Positions 43,660 through 54,800 of a stretch of DNA of 64,000 bases are shown piece by piece. The DNA is from Bacteroidota bacterium (GTDB taxonomy: Bacteria; Bacteroidota; Bacteroidia; Chitinophagales; LD1). The stretch is taken from contig JAFDYN010000005.1 in NCBI GenBank assembly GCA_018267385.1, positions 104,017-168,016 of the forward strand, given 5' to 3'. Position 1 is the first letter of the stretch; every line of letters begins with the position of its first letter. Position numbers and translations under genes: made by a program. The notes below the pieces were generated by a model. The model made no database searches. It saw nothing but the letters and a program-made list of their open reading frames with translations, and had not been told where the DNA came from.

Positions 43660-46600
43660 TTACTTCGCTATGTTAAACTTGAGCGCGTAGGTCTTTCCGT
43701 TCTGTTTGATATTGATCAGGTAGATGCCAGCCGCAGCGTCATTCAGGTTGAACGCTACATTTCTTTCGGCTGTACCGGTCGTAGTGATCACTTTGCCTAT
43801 TATATCAGTGATCTCTATTTCCCTCTGTGCATCAGTAGTAAATGTGAGTACAAATGAGCCTGCATTAGGATTAGGATACAGTTTGACACCAAAGCCTTCA
43901 GCTACGTCTATAATACCGACATTGGTTATAGCCACTGCTGCAGAGGTATCAGAGCAGCCGTTGGCATCTGTCACATATACAGCATAGCTACCATTCTGCG
44001 TAGCGGTATATGTTTGACTGGTAGCGCCTCCGATAGCTACATCGTTCAGCAGCCACTGATAGCTGGTTTCTGTCTGTGTGCTCAGCACGAGATTGTTATT
44101 GGTCACTGTAGGTACAGGCAGTGTATTGACAGTGAGGGTCAGCGTCACGATAGCACTATCGCAGCCACCAACGGCACGGAGCGTATCACGATAGTTACCT
44201 GCCTGAGTGAGTGTCTGGCCATAGAAGCTATAGCTGGCTCCCTGGCAGATAGCATGGCTCTGAGCTGTCTGCGTGGCTGTGATCAGAGTCAGGTGCAGCG
44301 TACGCACGCTATCGCATCCTGATGCACTGGTATATGTATCTGTGAAAGTACCCGCAGCAGTATGGCCTGCATAGCTGCTACCGGAGCAGATGGATGCGCT
44401 GACAGTAGTACTATCAGTCCTGGTCACCGCGAGGTGCAGTATCAGAAGGCTATCACAACCGTTCCCTGAGGCCAATGTATCATAGTATGTACCGGCAGCA
44501 GTGAGGTTGACCCCATTGAAATCAAATGAGGAGCCCTGGCAGATGGTCTGATTAATATTGGTCGTATCTGCCCGGAGTATAGAGAGATTTAAGATCAGGA
44601 GGCTATCACAGCCGGTCGCGGCAGTCAGTGTATCATAGTAGGTACCGGCAGCAGCGAGGTTCACTCCATGGAAATCATATGAAGAACCGGCACAGATAGT
44701 CTGGCTCAACCTGGTGGTATCCAGCGCATTCACAGACAGGTTTAGTACCAGCAGGCTATCGCAGCCAGTCACCGATGTCAGTGTATCATAGTAGGTACCA
44801 GCAGCAGTGAGGTTGACCCCATTGAAATCAAATGAGGAGCCGGCGCATATGGCCTGGTTCAGCCTGGTCGTATCCAGGGCAGTCACAGTCAAGTTCAGTA
44901 TCAGGAGGCTATCACAACCGGTAGCTGCTGTCAGCGTGTCATAGTAGGTGCCGGAAGCGCTGAGGTTAGATCCATTGAAAGCATAAGTCGTACCCGAGCA
45001 GATGGTCTGGCTCAGGATAGTGGTATCCAGCGGAGTCACAGCGAGGTTCAGCATCAGCAGGCTATCGCAGCCGGTCACCGCACTCAGTGTATCATAGTAG
45101 GTACCCGCCGTAGTGAGGTTCACACCATTGAAATCATATGAACTACCAGCACAGATAGTCTGACTCAGAGTAGTCGTATCCAATGGATGTACAGTCAGGG
45201 TCAGCACCAGCAGGCTATCGCAGCCTGTCACTGAGGTCAGTGTATCATAGTAGGTACCTGCCGTAGTGAGGTTCACACCGTTGAAATCGTAAGAGCTACC
45301 TGCACATATAGCCTGGCTCAGCGTGGTAGTATCCAGTGGATTTACCGTCAGCGTCAGAGCCACTATACTGTCGCAGCCTATAGATGCTGTGAATGTAGCA
45401 TAGTAAGTACCTGCGGTGGTATAGGTCGTTCCGTTGAAGGTATAACCACTACCCTGGCAGATGCTCTGGCTCACATCGATCGTATCTGTACCGAGCACTA
45501 TCAGGTGCAGGATCAGGATACTGTCGCAGCCATTCATATTAGCCAGCGTGTCATAGTATATGCCAGAAGCGCTGAGCGTTTGCCCGTGGAATGTATATGT
45601 AGTGCTAGGGCATATCGCCTGATTGAGCGTGGTGGTGCTAGGTGTATTCACTGTCACAGTCACCGGCACTACGGTATAGCATCCTGCTCCTGTCGTACCC
45701 TTGATGTAGTAGGTACCGGCCGTGGCTGCCGTAGGTGCACCATAGGTGGTAGTAGCAGCAGAGTCTGTGTAGTAAGTGAAAGTAAGCCCAGGAGTAGAGC
45801 CGGCAGTCACTGATGTAGCCGTGAGATCAACTGTAGCTGGTGCGCATGCTGTCGGTGCATTAGCCAATACCGTAGGTGCCGGCGAGATAGTCAGATTAGC
45901 AGTATCGCTTACGCCACAGCCATTTGGGCTGGTAGAGGTCGCGATATACTGTACCGGAGTCGATGCCAGCGCATATACAGAGTTAGTGGTGGCGCCTGTG
46001 TAAGGCGTAGTAGCCATACTATCAGTATAGAGGCCTGTCACGGGAGTCCATGTAGTAGCAGCAGAAGTGCTTGTGATCAGTATGTCGTCCAGATTCAGGT
46101 AAAACTCATCCCTGTCAGACAGACAGTTGAAAGAGATATAATAAGTGCCGGATATTGTCGGCGTAAAAGTTACTGTCTGATGCGCGTATGATGAGTTATT
46201 GTAAGTAGTAGTAGACTGTATGACTGTGCCCGCCAGTTGCGCAGCTACTGTTTGTGATGTAGCTGCCGTGATCTGGAGCTTCTCAGGGAAAGTAGTAGTA
46301 GCCTTCTCCCAATAAGAGATAGTATATGTCGTATTAGCTGTCAGTGCCAGGCCTGGCGTCATCAGATAGGCTTTGGCAGATGAGTCTGAGTTATACACGT
46401 ACTCTGCAGCTCCGGAGCCGGAGTGAGCAGTACCATTGTCCAGCGCTACCCACGGGTTGCCTATCACGTAGCGTGTCAGACTGGCCCATCCTGTCGGAGG
46501 AAAGGTAGCTCCTTCAAAACCTTCGCTGAGTAGCGTCTGAGCAAATGCACCGCCTGTAGCATTCAGTGCCACTACGGTGCCCGAGCATACTACAGGTGCA

Positions 46601-48033
46601 TCAGGGCTTACTGTCAGCGCCGCTGGTGCGCTGTTCACCGCGATAGAAGCCGCCGCAGGTATAGCACATGAACCTGATGAAGATACAGTGTAGGTAACGG
46701 TCGAGTCAGGTGTGGCTATCACGGTATCACCTGTTGTAGCCGAAAGACCAGTAGAAGGGGACCATGTATACACACCACCTGTAGACCCGGATACAGCCAG
46801 AGTCACACTCTGCCCCTTACATACTGTGAGCGCAGATTGCGTCACAGCAAGACACGGTACACCTACTATAAAAGTATAATCCTCACTCTCTCCATCTATA
46901 CCTGAGCTACAGGCATCAGGTGTGGAACTGTTGTAGTCTGTCACCACACGTATGCGATAGCTTCCGGTGGCTTGAGCCGAAGGCACTACGAAGAATCCTG
47001 TGGTAGGGGTCGAGAAAGTGTAGGTACCGTTTGTACTATACACCGTTTCGCCCGGATCGGAGAACACTCCATTCTGATTCCAGTCTATGAAAATGGCTAC
47101 GCCCACACCTCCGGAAGCACCAGCTACACTTACAGAAAAATTGACCGTATCTGATGGTGATTGTATCACTGTAGGAGCGAGTGCAGAATAATCTGCATAG
47201 CCCCCAGCACTAAAACCGGTTGTATTATTCAGATTAGAATAACCACCTGTGGTGGTCACATTACTGATATATCTGCTACCACCCGACCCTGATGGTATAC
47301 AATAGCACGAAGTACAAGCGATAATTACCTGACCTGCACCACCGGTGCCCCCAGCACGTGTCGTGCCACTGGTACGGAGACCGCCCGAAGCACCTCCACC
47401 AGGTGCAGTACCTGCACGTCCTGCGCCTGCACCGGTTCTACCATTGCCGCCGTTACCGCCGCCTGTAGCACCACCTGTGCCTCCGGCATCAGCCACTGCT
47501 GCGCCACCGGCTGCTGTAGTACCTGCACCACCGCCGCCGCCACCGCTGGCTGTCGTACCAGTCGCTGAGCCGCCATCACCGCCGGCAAATATTATCGTGC
47601 CGACAGATCCGGTACTGCTGCCCGCAGCAGTGGCAGCGCCTGCCAGGCTGCCGTTACCACCGGCACCGCCGACAGCTGCTACCAGGTTAGCGCCGAAACT
47701 AGAAGTCCCGCCAGCCCCGCCATTGCCACCGCTATTGCTACCCGCGGTGCCCCCGGCACCTACGGTCACAGTGTATACCGTGCCCGGCACCACGGTCACT
47801 GTGCCCTGCGCAAAGGCACCGCCAGCGCCACCACTACCTGCGGTAGGATTAGCATTGGTACCACCGCCGCCGCCGCCCGCGCCCCAGCATTGTACTGTCA
47901 CGCTAGTCACGCCAGTAGGGCACGTCCACGTGCCGGAAGAAGAAAAAACGACCTGCGCATGCACTGCGCTCGTCATACTTAAAGTGATCAGAAAGACACA
48001 TAGCTTTCTGAAAGAGGAGGTAAATAGTTCCAT
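43660..48033 (-). CDS. Giant secreted T9SS type A protein: glycine-rich, GEVED, adhesin-like domains and ten 51-aa repeats
   Basis: This 1457-aa protein has a signal peptide (about residues 1-26). Then come a glycine-rich domain (about 30-240, dense GGAGG motifs), a GEVED domain (VAIFIDWNQNGVFSDPGE, GSYRIRVVTDY) at about 255-390, Ig-like segments, and a choice-of-anchor-type domain (EGFEGATFPPTGWASL ... FYLNLDDILIT) at about 510-660. Ten tandem modules follow (ICAGSSYDFNG...AGTYYDTLT...GCDSLL). At least five are spaced at exactly 153 bp. A type A sorting domain (KLYPNPNAGSFVLTF, KVITT, AAGIYLINIKQ) closes it. It is probably a cell-surface adhesin. The promoter is at 48221. Confidence 0.9.
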   Translation of the reverse strand: MELFTSSFRKLCVFLITLSMTSAVHAQVVFSSSGTWTCPTGVTSVTVQCWGAGGGGGGTNANPTAGSGGAGGAFAQGTVTVVPGTVYTVTVGAGGTAGSNSGGNGGAGGTSSFGANLVAAVGGAGGNGSLAGAATAAGSSTGSVGTIIFAGGDGGSATGTTASGGGGGGAGTTAAGGAAVADAGGTGGATGGGNGGNGRTGAGAGRAGTAPGGGASGGLRTSGTTRAGGTGGAGQVIIACTSCYCIPSGSGGSRYISNVTTTGGYSNLNNTTGFSAGGYADYSALAPTVIQSPSDTVNFSVSVAGASGGVGVAIFIDWNQNGVFSDPGETVYSTNGTYTFSTPTTGFFVVPSAQATGSYRIRVVTDYNSSTPDACSSGIDGESEDYTFIVGVPCLAVTQSALTVCKGQSVTLAVSGSTGGVYTWSPSTGLSATTGDTVIATPDSTVTYTVSSSGSCAIPAAASIAVNSAPAALTVSPDAPVVCSGTVVALNATGGAFAQTLLSEGFEGATFPPTGWASLTRYVIGNPWVALDNGTAHSGSGAAEYVYNSDSSAKAYLMTPGLALTANTTYTISYWEKATTTFPEKLQITAATSQTVAAQLAGTVIQSTTTYNNSSYAHQTVTFTPTISGTYYISFNCLSDRDEFYLNLDDILITSTSAATTWTPVTGLYTDSMATTPYTGATTNSVYALASTPVQYIATSTSPNGCGVSDTANLTISPAPTVLANAPTACAPATVDLTATSVTAGSTPGLTFTYYTDSAATTTYGAPTAATAGTYYIKGTTGAGCYTVVPVTVTVNTPSTTTLNQAICPSTTYTFHGQTLSASGIYYDTLANMNGCDSILILHLIVLGTDTIDVSQSICQGSGYTFNGTTYTTAGTYYATFTASIGCDSIVALTLTVNPLDTTTLSQAICAGSSYDFNGVNLTTAGTYYDTLTSVTGCDSLLVLTLTVHPLDTTTLSQTICAGSSYDFNGVNLTTAGTYYDTLSAVTGCDSLLMLNLAVTPLDTTILSQTICSGTTYAFNGSNLSASGTYYDTLTAATGCDSLLILNLTVTALDTTRLNQAICAGSSFDFNGVNLTAAGTYYDTLTSVTGCDSLLVLNLSVNALDTTRLSQTICAGSSYDFHGVNLAAAGTYYDTLTAATGCDSLLILNLSILRADTTNINQTICQGSSFDFNGVNLTAAGTYYDTLASGNGCDSLLILHLAVTRTDSTTVSASICSGSSYAGHTAAGTFTDTYTSASGCDSVRTLHLTLITATQTAQSHAICQGASYSFYGQTLTQAGNYRDTLRAVGGCDSAIVTLTLTVNTLPVPTVTNNNLVLSTQTETSYQWLLNDVAIGGATSQTYTATQNGSYAVYVTDANGCSDTSAAVAITNVGIIDVAEGFGVKLYPNPNAGSFVLTFTTDAQREIEITDIIGKVITTTGTAERNVAFNLNDAAAGIYLINIKQNGKTYALKFNIAK

Positions 48034-48220
48034 GAACTCAATTTTTGTTTATCAATTTTGAAAAGGTTGTCCTAATAGTATTATTACAAGCACGATCATT
48101 TCCTTTAAAAACATATTAACTCCCCCGTATACAGAGGGGGATACATGAATGCTAAAAATGGGGCGAATTCACTTTCTCAGTTCACTCATCTATGTGGGAT
48201 GTAGACGATTCTTGCCTCTC

Positions 48221-48252
48221 CAAAGATAGGTGCGACTAGTGTTATTGTTAAA
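48221..48252 (-). promoter_or_regulatory. Promoter of the 1457-aa surface-protein gene
   Basis: On the minus strand: -33 TTTA (one mismatch from TTTG), 20 nt, -7 TATCTTTG (full TAnnTTTG match). The transcript would have a leader of about 180 nt. Confidence 0.55.
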
Positions 48253-48410
48253 TAGTTATGCTTTTAACCGACCGAAAGGACTATTGTCTCGGCAATAGCC
48301 GCAATGTTTATTGTTAAAATTAACAGAGTCGGCAGAAATAATCTACGCTTTATCGTCTATTGATATTTGATACAGTACATCCCGTAAAAATACCCGGCTC
48401 ACATACTGAA

Positions 48411-48444
48411 ACAAAAAAAAAGCCGGAGATTTCTCTCCGGCTTT
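48411..48444 (-). terminator. Terminator of the PorP/OmpA adhesin operon
   Basis: A perfect 11-bp stem AAAGCCGGAGA / TCTCCGGCTTT with TTTC-type loop (48419-48444), followed on the minus strand by a T run. It lies 22 bp after the OmpA stop codon. Confidence 0.88.
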
Positions 48445-48465
48445 CGCAAAATATCTTGGCTTAGA

Positions 48466-50580
48466 TTACTTCTTAGCTGGTTTTACAGGTGTACCTGGTT
48501 TGCCTTTCACAAAACCCGGACCTGTCTTGGTGTCATCTATAGGCTGGCCTGCAGTGTAGTCTATGTCAGGTGCATTCTCAGGCTTGTCTGTGATGATCTT
48601 AAACTCTACACGCCTGTTTTGAGCGCGGGCCTCAGGATCGTCTTCGCCATCCTTCTCGTTTGGTACGATAGGCTGAGTCTCACCCATTGCCTTAGTGATT
48701 ACCCTCTCCTTGGCTACGCCCTTAGATACTAGGTAGTCCCTGGCCTCATCAGCACGCTTTTGAGAGAGCTTCACGTTGTACTCGTCAGAACCCTTGTCAT
48801 CTGTGTGGCCCTGTACCTCTACGCTATAGCCCGGATTCTGCATCAGCACGCTGGCTACGGAGTCCATCTTCTCTTTATAGAAGTCTATTACGCTAGACTG
48901 GTCAAATGCGAAGTAGATGTTTTCGATCTTGACCTTCTTTTTGATGATCTGGTCCATGTAGAATGTCTGGTAGATCGTATCGCGCTCTTCGTCCTCCGAT
49001 ACGTTGATATTCTCTACAGTAGGCCAGTACCCATCCTTATTGCCATTGATCTTGTACTTCTCACCACGCTTCAGCGTAAATGTGAACGGAGTACTAGTCG
49101 TAGTCACATTGTTCATGAACTCAAAGTTAGGTCCATTCACATGGTACATAGAGGCATCAACACCTTCGATAGGCTTTTTCTCAGCATCAGTACGCAGTGC
49201 AAAGATACCGGCTATCACTACGTCCTCGCGAACTGCTATGCTGAAGATATCATCACTGGCAGTTTCACCACGCAGTGTCTTGGTACCAGGCCTGTTTGAT
49301 ACGATATATCCCTTCTTGCCACTCTCATCCAGTACGAAGTACATATCATCTGAAGAGGAGTTGAGCGGTGCCCCGAGGTTAGCCGGAGTGCCCCATGCAT
49401 CAGGTGTACCGGTTACCTTGTAGATATCGATACCACCTAGACTAGGCTTGCCATCGGTGCCGTAGTACAGGGTCTTAGACTTCATTTCATAGAATGGGGT
49501 CCACTCATCACCCGGTGTATTGATCTCAGCACCTGCATTTTTTGCAGCGCCCAGCTTGCCTCCGTCTCCTATCGGAGCGTAGAAGATATCCATACCTCCC
49601 TTGCCTGCACGGTCAGATACGAAGTAGAGGATAGGCTTGCCATCCTTATCTACACCGAAAGCAGGCTGCGTAGTAGTAGCTGTCTCTGAGTTGATCTCTT
49701 TCATTTCTACCGCATTGCCCCATTCAGCGCCGTTCTTCTCTGTGCGGAAAATCTTGCACTTACCACGCACCTGGAGTGTCTGGTCGCACTTAGTGAAATA
49801 CATGGTCTTCTCATCATCAGAGATAATGGCATTGCCTACATGGTTCTTGGCATCGTTTGGTGGATATGGCAGCTTAGTGATCTCTACCCAATCCTTTCCC
49901 TGCTTGCGCGCAGAGTAGATCTTGGTAAAGTAGTCTCCAGAGTTCTTAGTTACGTTGATAGCTGTATCAGACTTGAGGGAGCCATAGAGCAGGCGTCCTC
50001 CGCGCAGCGGCTTTGGAGACAGCTCAGTGAGTACGCCGTTGATAGCACCACCCTCATGATCTACCCTGATCCTGTTTGGATTGGCGAGCCATGCTACTGA
50101 TGAGTCGCAACCCTCTATAGCGACTTTAGCCAGAGACTTATAGCTCTTTTCTTTGCTGCCCAGTTCAGTCTTGAGGTACTCTTGCAGCACCTTCTTGGCC
50201 TCATCGTACTTGCCGTTCATCTTCAGCATCTGGCCCAGAAAGTACTTGTCGTTTGGCCATTTATTCGCATCCTTGTCCAGCTCGAGCTTGTAGTACTTCT
50301 CAGCGGCTTTGTAGTCACGAAGCGCCTGATTGAGCTCGGCTACGATATGGATCGTTTTGACATCTTCCGGTTTGTCCTTCAGTACATCCTCATAGTACTC
50401 CACGGCACTGTAGTAGCTACCGTCCTTGACCAGCTCTGCAGCCAGTTTCTTTTTCTTCCTGGGCTTCAGGTTGGGGTATTTTCTTACGTCTTTCCGATCC
50501 TTGTCTTTGGTGTCAGACTCCTGCGCCTGCACTCCCAGGACCAGTGAGAACAATAATACTGCTGCTAAAAGTTTTTTCAT
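48466..50580 (-). CDS. PorE-like outer-membrane protein: TPR, beta-propeller, CRD-like and OmpA domains
   Basis: This 704-aa protein has a signal peptide (MKKLLAAVLLFSLVLGVQA). Domains in order: TPR-like helices (about 45-170), PD40/WD40-type propeller strands (about 190-430, with repeated TMYFTKCDQ, PILYFVSDRAGKGGMDI, TLYYGTDGKPSLGGIDI), a carboxypeptidase-regulatory-like domain (about 445-540) and a C-terminal OmpA domain (about 545-660: FAFDQSSVIDFYKEK, EVQGHTDDKGSDEYNVKLSQKRA, RAQNRRVEFKI) that binds peptidoglycan. The order is that of PorE of the T9SS. It is the last gene of the adhesin operon, 55 bp after porP. Confidence 0.88.
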   Translation of the reverse strand: MKKLLAAVLLFSLVLGVQAQESDTKDKDRKDVRKYPNLKPRKKKKLAAELVKDGSYYSAVEYYEDVLKDKPEDVKTIHIVAELNQALRDYKAAEKYYKLELDKDANKWPNDKYFLGQMLKMNGKYDEAKKVLQEYLKTELGSKEKSYKSLAKVAIEGCDSSVAWLANPNRIRVDHEGGAINGVLTELSPKPLRGGRLLYGSLKSDTAINVTKNSGDYFTKIYSARKQGKDWVEITKLPYPPNDAKNHVGNAIISDDEKTMYFTKCDQTLQVRGKCKIFRTEKNGAEWGNAVEMKEINSETATTTQPAFGVDKDGKPILYFVSDRAGKGGMDIFYAPIGDGGKLGAAKNAGAEINTPGDEWTPFYEMKSKTLYYGTDGKPSLGGIDIYKVTGTPDAWGTPANLGAPLNSSSDDMYFVLDESGKKGYIVSNRPGTKTLRGETASDDIFSIAVREDVVIAGIFALRTDAEKKPIEGVDASMYHVNGPNFEFMNNVTTTSTPFTFTLKRGEKYKINGNKDGYWPTVENINVSEDEERDTIYQTFYMDQIIKKKVKIENIYFAFDQSSVIDFYKEKMDSVASVLMQNPGYSVEVQGHTDDKGSDEYNVKLSQKRADEARDYLVSKGVAKERVITKAMGETQPIVPNEKDGEDDPEARAQNRRVEFKIITDKPENAPDIDYTAGQPIDDTKTGPGFVKGKPGTPVKPAKK

Positions 50581-50635
50581 GACTTAGGTCTGGATGCTTT
50601 TAAAAGGGTTGATATAATTATTACAGGGTTTGGTA

Positions 50636-51760
50636 TTAATAGCGAGGGTTGAAGAGCCAGTCGTTTTCCTTAGGCGGCTTAGGCAGGCCGAATATATAGC
50701 TAAGTGCCAGCTCATAAGCCTGAGGCCTGTAGATATTTGGCACATTGTGCGCATCGCTGGCCATATTGCCCATGGTGATGTCATACGCAAATCCGAGGCG
50801 GAAGTTATTGTATTCCATACCTATCTTAGGTGTCAGGTTGCGATACTGAAAGGCAGAACTCACATCATTGCCCATACGGTTCCAGAGACCGAGGAAGATA
50901 GTCGCTTTGCTCCTCTTGCCGTCCTTCTCTTTATTGACTATCACATAGCCTGCCGTCAGACCTGCATTTGCCTCATTTGCCTTGGCTTCATTCTGATACA
51001 GGAAGCCCGGGATCAGCACCCAGCGATGCTTGATCTCAAACTCAAAGCCACCGTGCACTACATGGCGGAAAGGCAACTTGCCATCCTGGCTGGAGCTGAG
51101 CACTGCTGTCTGAGGACGCAGTACATTGGCCATAGAGTAGCCTACATAAAAAGTAAGCCAATCAAGCGGCTTTGTATTGAAGAACAAACCGAAGTCGAGA
51201 TTGAAATAATTCTTCTTGAGGCTGGCCACTCTTTCATTGTTTGGGCTGGAGGTGTTGTACGTGAGGTCAGAGGTATTGAATGCATCTGGGAACTGATAGC
51301 TGCCATTACTGTTTTTCATGGTATAGCTAGGCTGCACACCTACAGACAATTGAGTAGATTTTTTCTTATCCAGATTCAGTATGTATCCTACAGAGAGGCC
51401 GATCGTGGTTGTATTGATCTTGCCACCTATGTTCTGGCCATTTGCATCTGTGCCGGTCACATTTTGCACGTCATTGACTACCATGAGGCCTACCCCCAGG
51501 GCATTGCCTTTCATTTTGTCTTTGAGCAGCGAGGCATCTACAGAGAGGCCAGGCGTGCGAAACAGCGAATTGGACTGGTTCATACCGTAGTACTGGCCAC
51601 GATAGATACCATTTACACGTATCAGACCGTCAAATTTACCTGTCAAAGCAGGGTTGAGGGTCATAGGGCTGGCATAGTACTGCGAGAAGTGAATATCCTG
51701 CGCCCGCACTGCCAGACCAACCATCAAAAAAACGGCAAACGCATAAAATTTTAATCTCAT
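50636..51760 (-). CDS. PorP/SprF family T9SS outer-membrane protein
   Basis: From the ATG at 51760 (MRLKFYAFAV) the product is 374 aa; an upstream TTG-type start adds 11 residues. The PorP/SprF signature is visible at the N-terminus after the signal peptide: DIHFSQYYASPMTLNPALTGKFDG, followed by repeated beta strands (GLSVGYILNL, DFGLFFNTKPLDWLTFYVGYSMANVL). C-terminal ALSYIFG strand. In Flavobacterium SprF is needed for T9SS secretion of the adhesin SprB. This protein sits between giant type B cargo and the OmpA partner in one operon, as expected for an adhesin-specific outer-membrane partner. Confidence 0.93.
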   Translation of the reverse strand: MRLKFYAFAVFLMVGLAVRAQDIHFSQYYASPMTLNPALTGKFDGLIRVNGIYRGQYYGMNQSNSLFRTPGLSVDASLLKDKMKGNALGVGLMVVNDVQNVTGTDANGQNIGGKINTTTIGLSVGYILNLDKKKSTQLSVGVQPSYTMKNSNGSYQFPDAFNTSDLTYNTSSPNNERVASLKKNYFNLDFGLFFNTKPLDWLTFYVGYSMANVLRPQTAVLSSSQDGKLPFRHVVHGGFEFEIKHRWVLIPGFLYQNEAKANEANAGLTAGYVIVNKEKDGKRSKATIFLGLWNRMGNDVSSAFQYRNLTPKIGMEYNNFRLGFAYDITMGNMASDAHNVPNIYRPQAYELALSYIFGLPKPPKENDWLFNPRY

Positions 51761-51828
51761 ATTTTCCTGATTTACTGGGTTTGATCTGCGCATCGAATAT
51801 CTAAATTTTTACTAAAAGCTACAAATAA

Positions 51829-54800
51829 TTATCTAAACAGTTGAAAACTTCCTTCGATAGACTTTTGAATTGTCTTAGCAGGATCCGTAGGATCCGGAGC
51901 CTGAGTCGTCACAAAATAAGTATATGTGTCGCTGGCCTGGGCCTTGCCACCAAATGAGCCATCCCATCCCGGTGCCATAGGATTATCATACACGGTCTGG
52001 CCCCACCTGTTGTAAACGCGGAATTGTGTGACAGTGGTACCATTCAGCACTACCGGATACATGCGGTCATTATGCCCATCTCCGTTTGGCGTGAATGCAT
52101 TCGCCATAGCTATACCACCGCGGTCTACGACGTAGATCACTACTGACGATGTAGAAGAGCAGCCTGTGGTACTATCATATGCCGTCAGGTAGAAAGTATC
52201 CATCGATTGCGAGCCGTAGGCTATACCCTTGGTAGTCGCAGCATAAGGATCGCTCAGTGAGTCTGCCGGAGTCCACATGTAGCTGATAGGACCAGTATGC
52301 GCCGGAGAGTCTATCAGGCCAAATGAGAATCCGCGCAGTACGGTATCCTGAGGTGCTGTGGCATGTACCTCAAAGCAGTTGATGTTCACATTCACAGATG
52401 CGGTAGCCGTACACCCACCTGCATCGGTCACGGTCAGCGTATAGCTGCTGGCACCCAGCACATTTACGATAGCAGTATCTGCCATAGAGCCGTTTGACCA
52501 CTGATAGGATATCGGAGTCAGCGCAGATGTAGCATTGGCTGTGATGACGTAGGCCGGATTGCAGCTACACACAGCAGCATCATGCAGCGTATCGATCACA
52601 GGTGACGGAGATACAGTGAGTGAAAAGAACGAATCTGTAGGACAGCCTATGGAAGCCGTTACCTGGTAATTGCCCGGCGTAGAAGTGACGAGCGTATCTC
52701 CTGTAGCCACTACAGATCCACCCAGAGACCATGTTACATTCATGGCACCAGGTACCGTGGTCACGATGATGGTATCCGTTTCATTGGTACATATCACCGG
52801 CTTGAACTGCTGGTATACTATGGCCGGAGGATTAGATACCACTACCTGTGCTGTATCTGAGTGCCGCACACAGTTGTGACCATCTATGGCTGTATAAGAG
52901 TAGTTGCCTCCGGTAGTCACGGGTATAGCCTGCTGAGAGCTTCCATTGGACCAGAACGGACTAGGGAATAGCGGGTCGGACTGGAGCACCACATTGCCAC
53001 CGGTACAGAATGCCAGCGGGCCGCTGGCCACGACGAGCAGCTCAGGATGAGCAAAGGAATCTACCTGCAGTGTGTCTGTGTAGAAGAAGCAGCCTGTAGT
53101 AGCATCCTGCAGACGCAGTACGTATGCAGAGGTAGGCAGTGCCGTGAGTGTAGGTGTAGTAGCTACAGGTGCAGCTACCCCTGGTGTAAACCATTGGTAA
53201 GATGAGTATGAACCCGGAAGACCGAGGACCACCGAATCTGTATAGCAGATAGTCGTATCGCGACCAAGTGAAGGATGCAGTACCGGGTAAGTCAACACCG
53301 TGACAGAGTCTCTGACAGAGCACCGGCTCGTATCAGTAGCAGTCACATAGAAAACGGTCGTGTCATAGACCGTAGCTACCGGATTGCTGATCGTGGCACT
53401 GCTCAGGGCAGGAGGGCCGGGAGTCCATGAGTAGCTGACCACAGAATCTGGACTGGTAAAGCTGAGCTGAGAGCTGCTGCCCACACATGCTATAGAAGGC
53501 GTGGCAGTCAGTGTGTATGGGAAATGGCCTACACGTACGATAGCCGAATCTCTCACATGGCAGACCTCGGGAGTTGTAAACTGATTGATCGCAATATTGA
53601 CATCAGCCACATAGGTAGTGGTAGATGATGGATGAGCGAGAGGATTGACTATGGTATCGTTATTTAGTGTACCCCCGTTTGGCGTCCAAAGCACATTCTG
53701 AATAAAGGCGCTAGGACCATTGTGAGGTGTAAACCTCCATCCCTCAGGTGTGCTGATGGTATACTGCTGATTATTGCGTCCAGGTGCTGCTACGCCCACG
53801 TTTGTATCGTCCTTGATGCCTGTGGTGTGACTGGTACCAGAGTAGCTGCATGACTGCAGCATTATCTCTATCACCCCGGTAGACTCATACAGATGTACCT
53901 CTCCTGTCAGGGTCTGCGCAGAGTTGCTCAGACGTGGCAGCGCGTTATACTTGACTACAAATATACGGTTAGGCGCAGTACCCGTGAGGAAGTACGAAAC
54001 CTGGCTGGCGCTGGTCACGCCGTAGTCTCCTACAGCGAGAGCGATCTCATGCAGCGGATTGCGGAATGCGGCTGTAGGCGGAAAGGTCTGTGCTACATAT
54101 TGCAGCGTACCCGTAGTGGCCGGATATGGATTAGCCAGTGATATCCAGCCATTCGTATTTAGCCATACCTGAGTATAGTTATTGCAATAGAAAGGGAAGC
54201 TAAAGTTAAGGTTATAAGGCCCCGCTGTACCATCATCGGTACTGGCAAAGCCCCCAGAGCCAATAAAGGATGAAGTCGGAACATTGGTAGCCAGGCCTGC
54301 TATAGTGGCATAAGGCACGGATGTGACCGCATAATCCGGCAGGCACACACTAGATGGCGGGTTGGCCAGCGTCACATGGAGCTGCACTGTGTCGGCACCA
54401 TTACATAGCGAGGTGTCGCGCGGATTCATGTGCGTAGCCAGGTATGGATTGATAGTCACTGTACCAAAGGAGTCGTTCACACATCCATTGTCGTCTACAG
54501 TAAGGTGATAGGTAGAATCCTGAGTAACAGTAACCGATACCGAAGCGCAGGTATCACAGTCCCCGGTAGGTGGCGACCAATGGTAATGCAGCACCGGCGG
54601 CGCCGAGATACCAAAACGCATATTAGGCCTTGTATTGGTAAATGTAGGTGTAGCTGTGATGTTACAGCCATTTCCTAGACCATTACTCACAGAGTATGCC
54701 ACAGTATTAGTCGCTGTAGTATTGTAAGCTACCACATCACTCGTAGCACTGGCCCCCAGAGAATAACACACCTGTATGATCAGGTTGGATACGCCGTCCC

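Larger units (their letters stand above)
48034..48465. other. Intergenic regulatory region between two surface genes
   Basis: This 432-bp stretch has no gene. It holds the leader (about 180 nt) and promoter of the minus-strand 1457-aa gene, a hairpin TCCCCC/GGGGGA at 48121-48141, an inverted repeat CTATTG-N6-CAATAG at 48281-48298 and the terminator of the OmpA gene at 48419-48444. Confidence 0.6.

Noticed and set aside
44300..45680. CRISPR-like periodic repeats
   Set aside because: Repeats are 153 bp without spacers, stay in frame, and code for protein modules.
47345..48061. 238-aa plus-strand proline-rich frame
   Set aside because: It is the mirror of the glycine-rich part of the minus-strand surface protein; GGN codons read as NCC (Pro, Ala) on the other strand. 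No RBS, no promoter.
50630..51754. 374-aa plus-strand frame
   Set aside because: Nearly exact antisense of PorP/SprF; the minus frame has a clear family signature.
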